DNA of 64,000 nucleotides from Phlebopus portentosus (taxonomy: Eukaryota > Basidiomycota > Agaricomycetes > Boletales > Boletinellaceae): assembly GCA_037892935.1 (NCBI GenBank), contig JAYXKI010000003.1:1178001-1242000 (forward strand). Reading direction: 5' to 3'. The position numbers and the translations under genes are program-made. Below are positions 22,478-34,079 of this stretch, piece after piece. A model generated the notes under the pieces. It was not told the DNA's origin and made no database searches. It worked only from the letters and a program-made list of their open reading frames with translations. The first letter of the stretch is position 1, and every line of letters starts with the position of its first letter.

Positions 22478-24325
22478 ATGCCTCTAGTATCTCGCAACCA
22501 CGGTCCCAAATCCTTCCCTACAAGAGAGCTCTCTGTTATTCTCCACGCCAATCTTTCGCGCACTTAAGAACAATTTCAAGGGTGATATTGTTGCGCCTGC
22601 ACATCCTGACTATGAGGTAGCTATTCAGCGTTGGGCCAAGAACGCCGTCCGACGTGCAAAGGTCGTCGCATTCGTAAAGGATGCAAACGATGCCTCTCGC
22701 GCCGTCAGATACGCACGAGAGTCCGGTCTGCCCTTGGCTATTCGCGGTGGTGGGCACAGCCCTGCAGGATCATCTTCCTCCGAAGGGATCGTCATTGACC
22801 TTTCGAGGTACGTCAACGAATGTCGAGTCGATCCTGAGAGAAAGCTCGCATATGTCGGCGGAGGTGCAATTTGGAAGACGGTCGACGAAACTGCGATCAA
22901 GCATAGTCTTGCTACAGTTGGTGGTACAGTGAACCATGTTGGTCTATATGTATTCTCGCTAGAATGGGATATTGATACATTTCGTTTATATAGACAGGAG
23001 TAGGAGGGTAAGTAGAGCGAGCTTAGAAGGTAGCTCGCCTGATTCTTATTTTCCGAAGGCTTACACTTGGAGGTGGGTATGGATGGTTAGCCGCCGCCCA
23101 CGGACTTGCGGTGGACAACCTAGTGCAGGTAAGGATCAAAAACACAATTCAAAAAAGACACGAGTTTTATTCTCTCCTTCATACCCTTTCAAGGCGACAA
23201 TGGTCCTCGCAGACGGGTCGATCGTAACAACTTCCGAAAGTGAAAACAGTGACCTGTTCTGGGGCATCCGAGGTGGTGGATGCAACTTTGGTATCTGCAT
23301 GGAATTTGTCTTACAACTGCACAAGCAACGTGCTACTGTGTATTCCGGATTCCTGACCTATCCAGCGTCCCTCGTTGATAGGGTCTTTCAGATAACAGCA
23401 GAATGGCGGGAAAAGAATTCGGATCCTAGCTGTTGTCTGGTTCAGGGTCTGACTCGGGGGCCGCCACCAGAACGTGAAGTGAGGCCTTGTTGATCTATAC
23501 ATATGATGTCGAATCTCAGTTGGTCATACCACAGGCCCGTGCCATTATAGTACCTTTCCATAATGGTCCCGTAGAAGAGGGTAGGAAATTATTCAAAGAA
23601 TTTCTGGATCTTTGTCGGTGGTTACCAGATTATCAGTAATTATTCATGAGTTAAACGGATTACAGGTCCATCTGACGCGACCGGAGAAGTACCGTACGAA
23701 CAAATGAATTCACTTCAAAATTCTAACTTCCCGCACGGTCGAAATTATTATTTCCAAGGAGCCATCCAAAACCATTATTCTTCAGCTGCTGCAAAAGGTG
23801 CGTGACCTTTGTACTCCGCTGTATCTCTTACCATCACTGATTTAACACCCGCTCCAAAGGCATTTGAGCGCGTATGTGAAGTCTCCTCGAAAGATATATC
23901 CGTCGTGCTGGGTATCGAGCTTTACCCACTTCACAAGGTCAACAGCATTCCAAAAGATGCGATGGCCTTCAACCTACGTGGAGCGGAGAGTAACATATTC
24001 AGCCTCGCAGCATGGGATGACGATTCGCACGAGGCCGCTCTGCGTGGAAAGGAATCTGCTCATGCAGTAACCCAAAGTATTTCGATTTCGGAAGAAAGGC
24101 CTAAAGCATCTTCAGTAATGACTTACGGCAATTATCGTATGTTTCCGACTACCACTCATTATTATTAGAAAGCTAAATAAATTTTATCAAGTCGGAGATG
24201 AAAAACTTAGCTCGGAGCGATCACTGAAAGTATTTGGTGAAAATTATCCACGTCTCCAGCAGCTCAAGAAGAAATACGATCCCGACATGCTATTCTCTAA
24301 GTGGTTCAAGATCGTGCCTGCATAG
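22478..24325 (+). CDS. FAD-linked oxidase, berberine-bridge-like, copy 3 (5' end uncertain)
   Basis: The frame is clear from about 22566 ([19 protein letters not shown]) to TAG at 24323-24325. Motifs are [19 protein letters not shown] with the covalent His, [27 protein letters not shown] and a C-terminal [15 protein letters not shown]. The first exon has no in-frame ATG: its frame is closed by TAG at 22485. An ATG at 22478 could be joined by a 40-nt intron (about 22487-22526), giving [19 protein letters not shown]. That join is a guess. The 14-nt exon is at 22994-23007. If no start exists, this copy is non-functional although the rest of its frame is intact across about nine exons. Confidence 0.85.
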
Positions 24326-25037
24326 CTGGCTGAATAGATCGGCACCACAAACAGATCTAGATGTACACTACCGGATTCACACTTGTTTTGGAAACACGCA
24401 CCTTCTGCTTCCCTGCGTTGCCAACATGAAACTCTTGAATAAAGAGTTCGCGCAAGATTCACCAGATTTATTCAGATTGCGGATCGAGGATTAGCGTTTT
24501 ACTATGTATTATTTATGCATTGTTTGGCCCCCTTTCCTTTTGTAGCATAAAACAACACAGCTCTTTGTTCCGTCCATGAATCTCCCTAGAAACGCGAAGC
24601 AACCTCCAGGCCCTAGCAAAGTATTTCACCGTCTTCTTTTCTTCTTTTCTCCCTTTGCTTTTGGCGATCGATGTGTATCGTCTTGCGGAAGAGAACAATA
24701 ACGAACTTCCTGTGCGAGTAGAAACGGGTGCCGCAGCTGTAATTGTTTCATCAAGTTCCGCCACGGTCATGGCGTGGCCTGCTATGGAATATATAAATGG
24801 CTGTTGTCGACGTGTTCAAGTTGAACATCTGTTGGATCCTTCCGGTACAGCTGACTTCTCCCTTTTGCAGCGCTTCCAACACTATTTAACTAGGTACTCA
24901 CGTCCACGCCTTTTGGACTCTAACCTTCGTCTGGAACGAGTGCTTTGTTCATATCCTTCGCAATCACTTTGTATCTGGCAATCTGCGCACTCTCTGCAAC
25001 GTCCCTCACTCTCGCCCTTAATCTTGCGGTCACAATC
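24326..25037. other. Intergenic region after oxidase copy 3
   Basis: The region is 712 bp. Pyrimidine-rich stretches around 24620-24660 resemble a promoter or leader for the small gene at 25038. No other gene is supported. Confidence 0.35.
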
Positions 25038-25408
25038 ATGGCCACTATTGCTTATGCCGATACATCCCCGCGTCCATCGTATTACTCGAGCAGGGCAGCT
25101 GGGAACTTCCCAGACCCTTCTTTCCGCTCTATGACACCGATTAGGTAGGTTTTATTTGTTCAGGAAATTTGAAATCCCTTTATCTGACGGCCTTTCCACT
25201 CAGAAACTGTTCCAAGGAGACTAACCGTCCCTCATACCCAATGAGCGCGCTCTACATCAAATATGTGCGACGCGTTTGGAAGCGCGTCTCGCGCGTCACG
25301 CGAAAACCTGAACGTGCATCCGTCTTACCTGATGGATTTGTGCTAATCAACAATGCCCGGCTCAATGCTGCCAAAACCACGAAACGAAGGAGCGTTATGT
25401 TCTCGTGA
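25038..25408 (+). CDS. Small basic hypothetical protein (two exons)
   Basis: I do not recognise this protein. ATG 25038 opens MATIAYADTSPRPSYYSS. A GT-AG intron with donor GTAGGT (about 25145-25201) joins in frame to NCSKETNRPSYPMSALYIK, then KYVRRVWKRVSRVTRKPER, and the protein stops at 25406-25408. The product is about 103 residues with a strongly basic C-terminal half. No signal peptide or membrane segment was seen. The open frame over a clean intron supports a gene, but there is no family evidence. Confidence 0.5.
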
Positions 25409-26327
25409 GCCGTCGCGGATGTTTGTAATCTAGTCACAGGAGCAGTCGATGAAGTCTCATTCGTGGCTTTACTTGGTCGTTGATTTGGGGCTGTCAGATG
25501 ATAATGCTTCGCGTATACCCTCAAATTTCTTCTTGATCCTGTGTTCAATGTTTTCATTCCCATAGATTAAGCTTCACCTCTTTATACCCTCATTTTATGG
25601 ACTGGAATCACTCTTCTTTGACATACAGAGAATCCCTGCATTTGTATCTTATCCGGCATCCACTCATGTTCTAATTTAATTCGTATCGATATTCCGTGTC
25701 CGATGACTTACTGTAATTGTCATCATTCATCTGAATGTAATGCCGGATGTATCACTTGCCACTACATTATTAAGTATTCTTACTTAAACTTAAACAATCT
25801 ACGTATTGCCGACTAACCTGACGAACTTTCTTCCTGTATTCGAAGTGACCCTGTCATGCACAGAAGCGATGGAACTTAGCACTGCTCAATCTTCCAGAGA
25901 GAACCTAAATACCTCCCACTTGATTTTGCTTTCTTCACTGAAGACCAGAAACACAATCCGAAAGCCATTGATTCGATATGTTGGCACTATAAGCATAGAA
26001 TATCATTTCCAGAGTCCTTTGAAATAGTACAGTAGAAAAAGGTTATGGATAAATGGGCACTGAGGCACAGGCAAATGAATAAAAAGGGGATACAACTACA
26101 AGTACTGTTGCAACAGGTGCGAAAAAAAGTGCCATTCAACTAATGCGGAACCTATAAACAACGTGGTGCAAACACAGAGGTGTAACGGGCGAAGTTGACC
26201 CAGAAAGACGTGATGGTGAAAAAAAGGAAGGGACAAGACAACAATACGCCGTGTGACGGGGTGAAGGGAGAGAACACATGAAGATGTACGGCCCTCTATG
26301 TCGTGTTTTCGAAGGTTATGCTTCCGT
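25409..26327. other. Intergenic region, no gene recognised
   Basis: This 919-bp AT-rich stretch lies between two converging genes and has only short open stretches without splice or family support. Confidence 0.4.
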
Positions 26328-27369
26328 TCACCACTGCTTCACGGTGAGTTGAGGCTGCCACGTTCCATACATGACTTCCTCGATCGAGTAGATTTTTACT
26401 TGTTCCCAGGGAGTCGAGATGGCATTTGACTGCGGAAACGCGTTTAGCCAATCGAGTATCGTGAAGGAATAGAAAAGTGGGTTTACCTGTAGGTAGTGGA
26501 TGCATGCCCTTGCTACACGTCTTACCAGAGATGAGAGCCTTACACGGCCGTCGTACCAATCGACTGGCACTCTGTAGGTAATGGTTCTGTACCCAGTCCA
26601 CTGAACGGTGACAATAAGAACGAGAAATCAGCTCAGGCAATTTGAAACGCGTCTGTGTCTTACCGCGACCCTCAAGAAGATCTCCCCATTTCTGTCTGCG
26701 TGGAGTTCGTGCCATTTGTACATGTCTCCGCCCAAAGGCCGCACACCGCTGACAGCCTCGGAAAGAGACATGCCAGAGTGCGTGTAATTGGAGCGGAACT
26801 TGATTCGGGGAACTCTTCCGTTGTAGTCAAGTCCATAACTGTTAGAACCCGAGGTACTTAGTTGTTGTCCAGGAATGGATGTATGTTGAAAAGAGACGGA
26901 CGAGGAGCGGCGTGATCGAGAAGGGGTCATTGCCCCGGCGGCATAGGGCGTGTTTACATAGGGAACAGCGTAGTCTAGGTCGGTTCCATAGTAAGAGGAC
27001 CGCCTGTTGAGGGCAAGGTCATCGTATGCTAGAAAAGCAAAAGTCCTTAATCAATGCGCATTCAAAACTAAAGGGCAGCAAGACTCACTGCTTCCGTAGT
27101 GGCTACCGGTGCGCGTAGGTGCGTAGGCCGAGTAACCAGAGGAGTAGCGTGTCTTCTGAGAACTTGGTAAACCCCCCTCGGCAAGTATAGGTGTAATGAC
27201 TCACATCTCCGTAGCCTGCGTAATCTGGAGTATCATCGTAAACAGGATCACCATAAGGATAACGTCCATAATCGTCATAGCCTGGACCCGGCGTACGAGG
27301 TGTCGGATAACCGCTTCTGCTAGAGTACGTGTGCGTGAGCGCTGGCGTCGCGTAGCCTGCGTATGCCAT
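26328..27369 (-). CDS. Tyr/Gly/Ser-rich N-terminus plus conserved basidiomycete C-terminal domain (DUF6741-like)
   Basis: The start MAYAGYATPALTHTYSSRSG is at 27369. The first ~130 residues are Tyr/Gly/Pro/Ser-rich and likely disordered. A folded domain follows: RVPRIKFRSNYTHSGMSLSE, YKWHELHADRNGEIFLRVA, WTGYRTITYRVPVDWYDGRV, VRRVARACIHYLQ, and VMYGTWQPQLTVKQW, ending with TGA at 26328-26330. Five exons have good GT-AG joins; one (near 27090) has a weaker donor. Length is about 265 residues. The C-terminal domain resembles basidiomycete proteins I associate with DUF6741, recalled rather than checked, with no known function. It interrupts the oxidase array on the opposite strand. Confidence 0.72.
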
Positions 27370-28375
27370 CGTTGCTGAATCTCAATAACCAGAGAACGAA
27401 GAAAGACGATAGGCGAACGAAAAATCGCAAGACCTAGTCCTGAGAGAAGAGACCCTTTTTATACCCGATTACTATTGCAAGCCGAACATTGTGCTGTCCG
27501 TAGTCCCATGAACAGGCAGGCGGACATACGCGAGTGAATTTGGTGTATTGGCAGCCTCACCTTTGCCTCGAGGCGATTTCGAAGTGTTCTAGATAAGCGC
27601 CTCGAAAGAAGAAGCGGAGTTCCTTGGAAGTGGTGATGTCGAAGTTGACGAAAGCATAAATCTCTCAACGAGTGGAAGATCAGAAGCACAAAGACATTCA
27701 TCGATTCAACCGTGGGGGTGAGGACTAGTGGTATGAAAGTGAAAGTGTCACGTATTAGCACAGACAGTCCGCGTACATCCAAGTGGAGATAGATAACGCA
27801 ATGCATTAATATTCACAGCACCTTCCGGGCTCGCGCCCCTGAGTGATGTCCAGGCGTGGTGTGAATGAACGTTTTGTTCTTGCGTTCAAGTTGCTAACTA
27901 CGACTCGGAGTTGAATCAAATTCGATTTCCCTTTCTAGTGACATGCGTTACATAAGCTTCCGTAGAACCTGATGGGTTCACATCTCCTTTACAGTATCAT
28001 CTGTCTGGTTCGCCTTCAAAGATTGGTCCCATATGAATACCCATTCGTCCAAAGAACGCCTTCATATAATACAGCACATATGACTCTTTATGTGCCATTA
28101 AATAACTCGGACCTTCATTTCTTCGTGGCTTCAACTGTTTCAGAATGATGAAGAGACAATGCTAAATCTTCGTACAAGTGACCTACAACGGTACAAACCA
28201 AAGAAGAAACTGATGATCCCCAATCGAATCGGTATTCCCGTGGGCGCTCCTTCTCGGTATCCTTCGGTATCAGCTTTCTCAGACCAAGACACTTAAGCCC
28301 CATCTGGTTGTGCTACTTGACTTGCACCACGATTGAACGGATTAAGATCGTCCTTCCTTCACTCATTCACCCCGC
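27370..28375. other. Divergent intergenic region before oxidase copy 4
   Basis: This is about 1.0 kb between divergent starts. No exon with family support was seen on either strand. It presumably holds both promoters. Confidence 0.4.
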
Positions 28376-30155
28376 ATGTCTACATACGAAACATTGAAGG
28401 CTGCATTCAAAGGCGATATCGTCACCCCATCCGACCCGGACTATGAGAAAGCTTTATTCCGATGGGCAGCTAACGCTGCCCGGCGCGCTAAATATGTTGC
28501 GTTCGTCAAAGATGCGGAAGATGTCAAGCTGGCTCTTGACTTCGTGAAGTCACAAAAGCTCCCGTTTGCCGTCAAAGGCGGAGGTCATAATGTTACTGGC
28601 GCATCTTCATCGGAGAATGGTTTGGTCATCGATCTATCGAGATATCTTGCTGGTGTTCGGATAGATCCAGAGAACAAACTAGGCTATGTGGGAGGAGGCG
28701 CAGTTTGGGAAACGGTCGATAAGGCAGCGATAGAGCATGGACTCGCAACCGTGGGAGGAACAGTAAACCATGTCAGTTCATTCTTTTCCCAGAAGGCAAC
28801 TTACGACTGACTGAACATTAATCTTATTAGACCGGCGTCGGAGGGTAAGTATGTAACTCTTCATTTCTTCGGTCAATTGAAGATTAATACCACTTCTAGC
28901 CTGACATTGGGTGGCGGATATGGATGGCTTTCAGGAGACCATGGTCTGGCAATTGACAATCTTATACAAGTATGTGTTTTCTGTTGTCCTGTTAGCAACA
29001 TTCTCCATTGACTGGAAATTGACAGGTAACAATAGTAGTTGCCGACGGATCTATCTTGACGGCCAATGAGAAGACAAATAGCGACCTATTTTGGGCTATT
29101 AGGGGTGGAGGCTGCAACTTCGGTGTTGTCACCGAGTTCGTTTACAAGTTGCATAATCAGCGCAGGACGGTTTACGCCGGCCCATTAATTTTCCCGGGAC
29201 CCTTCATCAAACTTCTGGCTCAAGTTACGAACGACTGGTTGCAAAAGGGGCTGTCTGCGAAGGAGGGCATGCTCCAAATCCTCACTCGTGGACCTCCTCC
29301 TGAAAGCTTAGTGGGTATCCGGTCATGATTTTGTGAAGCACACGTCCCCAATGCCCTTTCCCTAGCCCTGTGCTGTCTGCTTCATATTTTATAATGGGTC
29401 GGAACAAGAAGGAAGAGAAAATTACAAGCCGTTTTTCGATCTCAGTAAGTTATTGTCTCAAGATATATTGTACTAAATCGACTAACCAGGTGACAGAACC
29501 ACTGGATCACACTGTTGAGATACCGTACGAAAACCTGAACGCGATGCAGGTGCGTACTCATTCATTCAGCAATTTCACTATAATTCCTCATACTTTGGTT
29601 CGACAGAATGAAGCCCTTTTCCCGGGTCAATGTGTTTATATGAAAGGCGTGACGTTCTCGTCCTTGAAGCCCAACGATGCAGAGACACTTCTTGGGAAGA
29701 TCACGGAGCTTAGTCCAGATGGCACTTATCGGCTGGCGACTATATTGGAATACTTCTCATTGGGGAAGATTAACGCCGTTTCAAATGATGCAATGGCTAT
29801 GAACAACCGCTCGTTCCAAAGTAACGCATTGACTACCTGCATGTGGGATTCCAATACTCCCGAGAATCAAGAGATAGGTAGAGAGAAAGTACGAGCTACT
29901 GCGGAACTTATAACTAGTTTCGCGAACGACTCTGCCGCGGCCGAGAAGCGTGCTTACGGAAATTATGGTACGTTCAGTCCGGATTAGATTACGTCGTTGA
30001 CAATGACAACGTATCTCTCCTTAGCCGATGAAATGGTATCGCCGGACCGAGCTGCTGTACTTTTTGGAGATAACTACCCAAGATTGCGAGAGCTAAAGCG
30101 AAAGTATGACCCTGAGGTGCTCTTTAAGAGCTGGTTCCCCATTGTGCCTGCTTGA
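28376..30155 (+). CDS. FAD-linked oxidase, berberine-bridge-like, copy 4 (diverged)
   Basis: The start MSTYETLKAAFKGDIVTPSD is at 28376 and TGA is at 30153-30155. The fold is that of copies 1-3: PFAVKGGGHNVTGASSSENG with the flavin-linking His, [27 protein letters not shown] and NYPRLRELKRKYDPE. The sequence is clearly more diverged, for example KYVAFVKDAEDVKLALDF, and it has a different middle (NEALFPGQCVYMKGVTF). The 14-nt exon at 28831-28844 is kept. One intron near 29441 uses an acceptor a few bases downstream of the first possible AG (GTGACAG), which avoids a stop and restores KPLDHTVEIPYE. Length is about 460 residues. It is probably the oldest split in the array. Confidence 0.92.
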
Positions 30156-30383
30156 AGGTCGCAATACTTTGTTAGCTAGGCGTTCATTGAATAAGATTTA
30201 TTGAGTTATGTAGAGAACACTGAAATGAAACATTGATATTTTGTAAATTGGTTTGGAACGAACGCTTTGTAATTGTTTGCGACAAAGAATAGCCGAGGGA
30301 TCAAATCCATCACAACGTCGATCCTTTCCTGGTCACCATGCGACTTGCTTTCACGACATTAACGACTTCTTCACGACACTATC

Positions 30384-32513
30384 ATGTCCACCATAAAATC
30401 TGTGTCTTCGCTGACCTCTGCGCTCAAGGTGTGTAATTTCCCGCCTGCGAGTTTGCTTTGTATGAGTGTGAAACCACTGTCGCAGAAACCGAAGATATCA
30501 CGGAAGCATCTCAGTCGCGTTCGTCCGGCTGTTCAGTGCAGTTAAAACTCTATTTAAACAAATTTTCTTAGTACTCTTGGCTGCCAGATGTCCTCAGAGT
30601 CGACGGAAGCGTGCGTACCTACACTGTCTTTCGTGATGTACCCGTACTTAGGCCTATGCATCTCTGCGCCACAATATTTTTTGAATATTCCAGATCACTC
30701 TTCGTATTCTCGGTCCAGTTCTAACCGTCACAGCGTTCGCCTCTATTATTGCCTACGTCTGGTATGAAGGCCATGACGTTCGGCTCTCGAATAACGTTTC
30801 ACCGTTGCTAGCTGTCGTTGTGAGTGTTTCTCTGTGACTGTCTATGAGAAGTCGAATTTTGATTGGTGTACAGGTCGGTCTGATTCTTGTATTCCGGTAA
30901 GCCTTTGTAACTTACGGATATTCCTCGTGCTGATATAAGTTCAATAGAAATTCGTGAGAGTCATAGATCATATCGAAGACTGGCATCTGACTGAATTGGT
31001 ATTGTCCACAGCACATCCTATGACCGTTTCTATGAAGGACGCAAGGACTTTGGTCAGCTGGTTGCCGATGTAAGCCGCATCGTTAGCATGGCCACATTAT
31101 TTCTATTGCTTGAGCTTTCATCAAGATTAGGAACTTATCTCGATTCATCTGGGTGAGCATAGCCATTCCCCCGGACGCAAATGCTGGTATTCCCGGAAAA
31201 GGTAATACTAATTGTAACTCGAGCATTTATTACTGTTGATACTGTTCCACTAGGACCTGCCAAGAGGCAGATGTCTCCTGAGCAACTAAGCAAGGCGAAG
31301 GCAGATGCTTTACGACTTTTGATCGCCTTTGCATATTCCGTTAAGCATCGGTTACGTGGCGAATACGGTACCGATTACGAGGATTATGAAGGCATACTTC
31401 CTCGCTCGATAGTTCAATATGAAGAGGGTGGCTTCAACTCGACCGCATCATCACCTACGGAAGGATCAGAATCTTACAATGCAACCGGAACATTAAGTCC
31501 TAGAGTCAAGCGGCGGAAAGACGAGAAGAACCAACCTGACGATGCCACAAGCCCTGGCAGCTCAAAATGGAGCGAAAACAACTTGCAGGAGCACTCTCAT
31601 GGGATTCACTTCAACGAAGCGAGTATGACCTTGGACAATCAGTCTGCAACCACGCCTCTTTTGAGCAAGAACCACCATACCGTGAAGTTCCATCCTTATG
31701 CCGCCATTTCAAAGACGCCTTTGCCTCTGGTGTTGGTTTTCCTACCTTCTTATTTTTGATACGTCTGCTGATTGTCTGTTAGAATCGCTCATGAACTTGC
31801 GCGTATGATATTCCGCTTCAAAAGGGATGGGTACTTAGAGACGTTGGGACCCGCTGGGACAAATTCGATGAACACTCTGTAAGCATTACCCTTCGACAGG
31901 AAAATACATGTCTGATTACCATATCATAGCATACAATCAATGGTTGTTCAGATGACAAACATGGAACGAATCGCAACTACGCCTATCCCGATATCCTGTG
32001 AGTTTGTCAGTCAGCCTAGGACTTACCAATCGGATGCTTATGAGAAACCTTAGACGGTATTCACCTCAAACAGTGCGTTACACTCTACCTTTTTGCCCTT
32101 CCATTCGTCCTTGTAGAAGATCTGCACTGGAAAATGATTCCTGTCGTCACCGTTGTGGCTTTCACACTTATGGGCATTGAGGGAATCGCAAACGAAATTG
32201 AGATGCCTTTCGGTGAGTCTTACAAGTCGATATCTCCCTCAATGCCTTGCGTATTGAAGCGCGTACTCGTACAGGAACGGACAAGACGGACCTTCCGTTG
32301 GGTATGTGTCTCTCCTTGACGAACATGAATTTCATTCATTAAGGTTCAAATAGACAACTTCTGTGCCGAGCTGAAAGATGAAATTGAGTGAGTGTGGGAG
32401 TCACACCCTCTGACATTCGTATTAATTTCTGCTCTTTCAGCTTCATGATCGAGAGGTTGCCTGAAGGCGGGGAGGGCGGACTGGGCATTGACGATGGAGA
32501 AGGTGATGATTGA
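30384..32513 (+). CDS. Bestrophin-like (UPF0187 family) anion channel
   Basis: The start MSTIKSVSSLTSALK is at 30384. Exons read YSWLPDVLRVDGS, ITLRILGPVLTVTAFASI, VGLILVFRNSTSYDRFYEGR, NLSRFIWVSI and later IAHELARMIFRFKRDGYLE, MTNMERIATTPIPISY, LYLFALPFVLVEDLHWKMIP and FTLMGIEGIANEIEMPFG. The protein ends in an acidic tail at 32511-32513. The FRN-x-TSYDRFYEGR and GIEGIANEIEMPFG motifs are hallmarks of fungal and bacterial bestrophin homologues, which form anion channels. A low-complexity Ser/Thr insertion (about 31430-31640) interrupts the cytosolic region. About a dozen short exons. The subcellular membrane is not evident. It converges on the complex I 24-kDa gene, with 133 bp between stops. 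Confidence 0.9.
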
Positions 32514-32646
32514 ACTTAATGAACTCACAACAGAACACTTCGGAATACTCATTAGACTCGCATTCATTGCTCTTGCTGTCGTGTAAATTTTGCTTCGAAA
32601 AGGCCAGAATGAAAGTGATATTAGTATATTCATACTACTTCCGCAT

Positions 32647-33659
32647 CTATGAGAATTCGGGTGTACAGAACTCTCCTGGCCCATACGGCTAGAATTGGAA
32701 TGAAGCATATTAATGATGTTGTGATACTTTCAAGTAAGAGAATCGAAGCCTCACCTTTGAAGTGAGTGCTGTCAAGCCAGCCGCGTTCTCAGCTGTTTTC
32801 CTGCCGCTTTGCGGACCCGGCGTGGGCTTCTGGCCCTTTGCGAATGCTTCCAAGATTTTGATTGTCGACTGCGGTGTAAGGTCTTCGAAGAAGTCTTCCC
32901 CGACTACCATCATAGGAGCATTACTGCATGCGCCTTGGCATTCCACTTCAACAACGGTGAACTTCCCGTCTTTCGTCGTGTCGCCCGGCTTGATTCCGCC
33001 GAGGTGCTGACAGACGGTGTTGAGGATTTCGCTTGCACCGCGGAGCTCGCATGGTGTTGTCGTGCAGACCTGCACGAAGTTTTCACCGATAGGAGAGCTA
33101 ATTTTGCGATGATTCAAAGTGGTCAGCAATGAATAGGTCGTGAAAGATGACGAGAACAGTAACGCACCGGTTGAACATTGTGTAAAACGTCGCCACCTCG
33201 TATACCCGCATGGGAGGCATCTCCAACAGCTGAGCAACATAGTTCATCACACTAATACTCGTCCATCCCTTGTTTTGCCGTTGTCCAAGGTCCAGCAAAG
33301 GAATGACAGCCGCTTTCTTGTATTGCGGTGGATAATGGGAGATGATTTCCTGGGCACGCTTCATGTTCTCGGGAATGAATTCAAAAGGGATCTATCATTG
33401 CAGCTCCAGCTTAAATATTCATCGTTTATGTACAAAGTACTCGACTCGCCTTTGGGTTATTGTAGTCGGTGTCGCGATGCTAGCATTGAGTTATAAGAAA
33501 AGATTAGGAGAGTTGTTTCGAATGCTTGTGTGCTGGTGCTTCACTCACCACGAACAGAGCATCCGAACGACGGGTCGCGGAGGAAGAAAGCAGTCGCCGC
33601 GATGTAGCAGCGTGTTGCGTGGTCGCGCTCTTCGCCGCACTTCGAACCGCTGCAAGCAT
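32647..33659 (-). CDS. nuo24: NADH:ubiquinone oxidoreductase 24-kDa subunit (complex I, NDUFV2 type)
   Basis: The start [16 protein letters not shown] at 33659 opens an Ala/Ser/Arg-rich mitochondrial presequence. Then come [47 protein letters not shown] and [12 protein letters not shown]. The 2Fe-2S cluster ligands are visible as [11 protein letters not shown] and [11 protein letters not shown]. The last exon gives [13 protein letters not shown], the conserved subunit C-terminus, ending at 32647-32649. The subunit carries cluster N1a in the NADH-oxidising arm of respiratory complex I. One intron (33392-33449) uses a GC donor (AAAG|GCGAGT). Length is about 265 residues, normal for the family. 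Confidence 0.95.
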
Positions 33660-34079
33660 CGTTCTGGCGTAAACGTTGTTGAGGTGAACTCGCCGAAAGC
33701 GAGATCGCGTGATTGTCGGTTTACAGTACCAAAGAAGGAAATCACTTCTGTAAGCCAATCAAGGAACACCGAATTCAAGTCGAGAAAAAAAGACAGGACA
33801 ACGACCGACTTCAATTTGCTATGAGATTCTCACACGTAAAGGTCAGGACGACACGAATCTACATGCCCGTACTAGAAAACGCTATTTATCTTTGAAAGAA
33901 AACCAATCAGAAAGAAGAGGGAAGCAAATCCAATAAAGAAAAGTCATATAAAATGTAAGTGCCAGCGTCTCAAGACACCTTCAAGGCGCCCGAGTGCCGC
34001 CTGGTCAATGCAGATATGAGCAGTGCTATAAGAGTTTCAAGTGTCCTATGGAAGATGCATTTGGTAAAACAGAAAATTT
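33660..34079. other. Intergenic region, upstream of nuo24
   Basis: These 420 bp hold the nuo24 promoter and the 3' UTR of the MscS-type channel gene. No further gene was seen. Confidence 0.4.

Noticed and set aside
17504..30155. A secondary-metabolite gene cluster built around the oxidases
   Set aside because: No synthase, transporter or regulator of a pathway is adjacent; the neighbours are housekeeping or unknown genes. A tandem array is the simpler reading.
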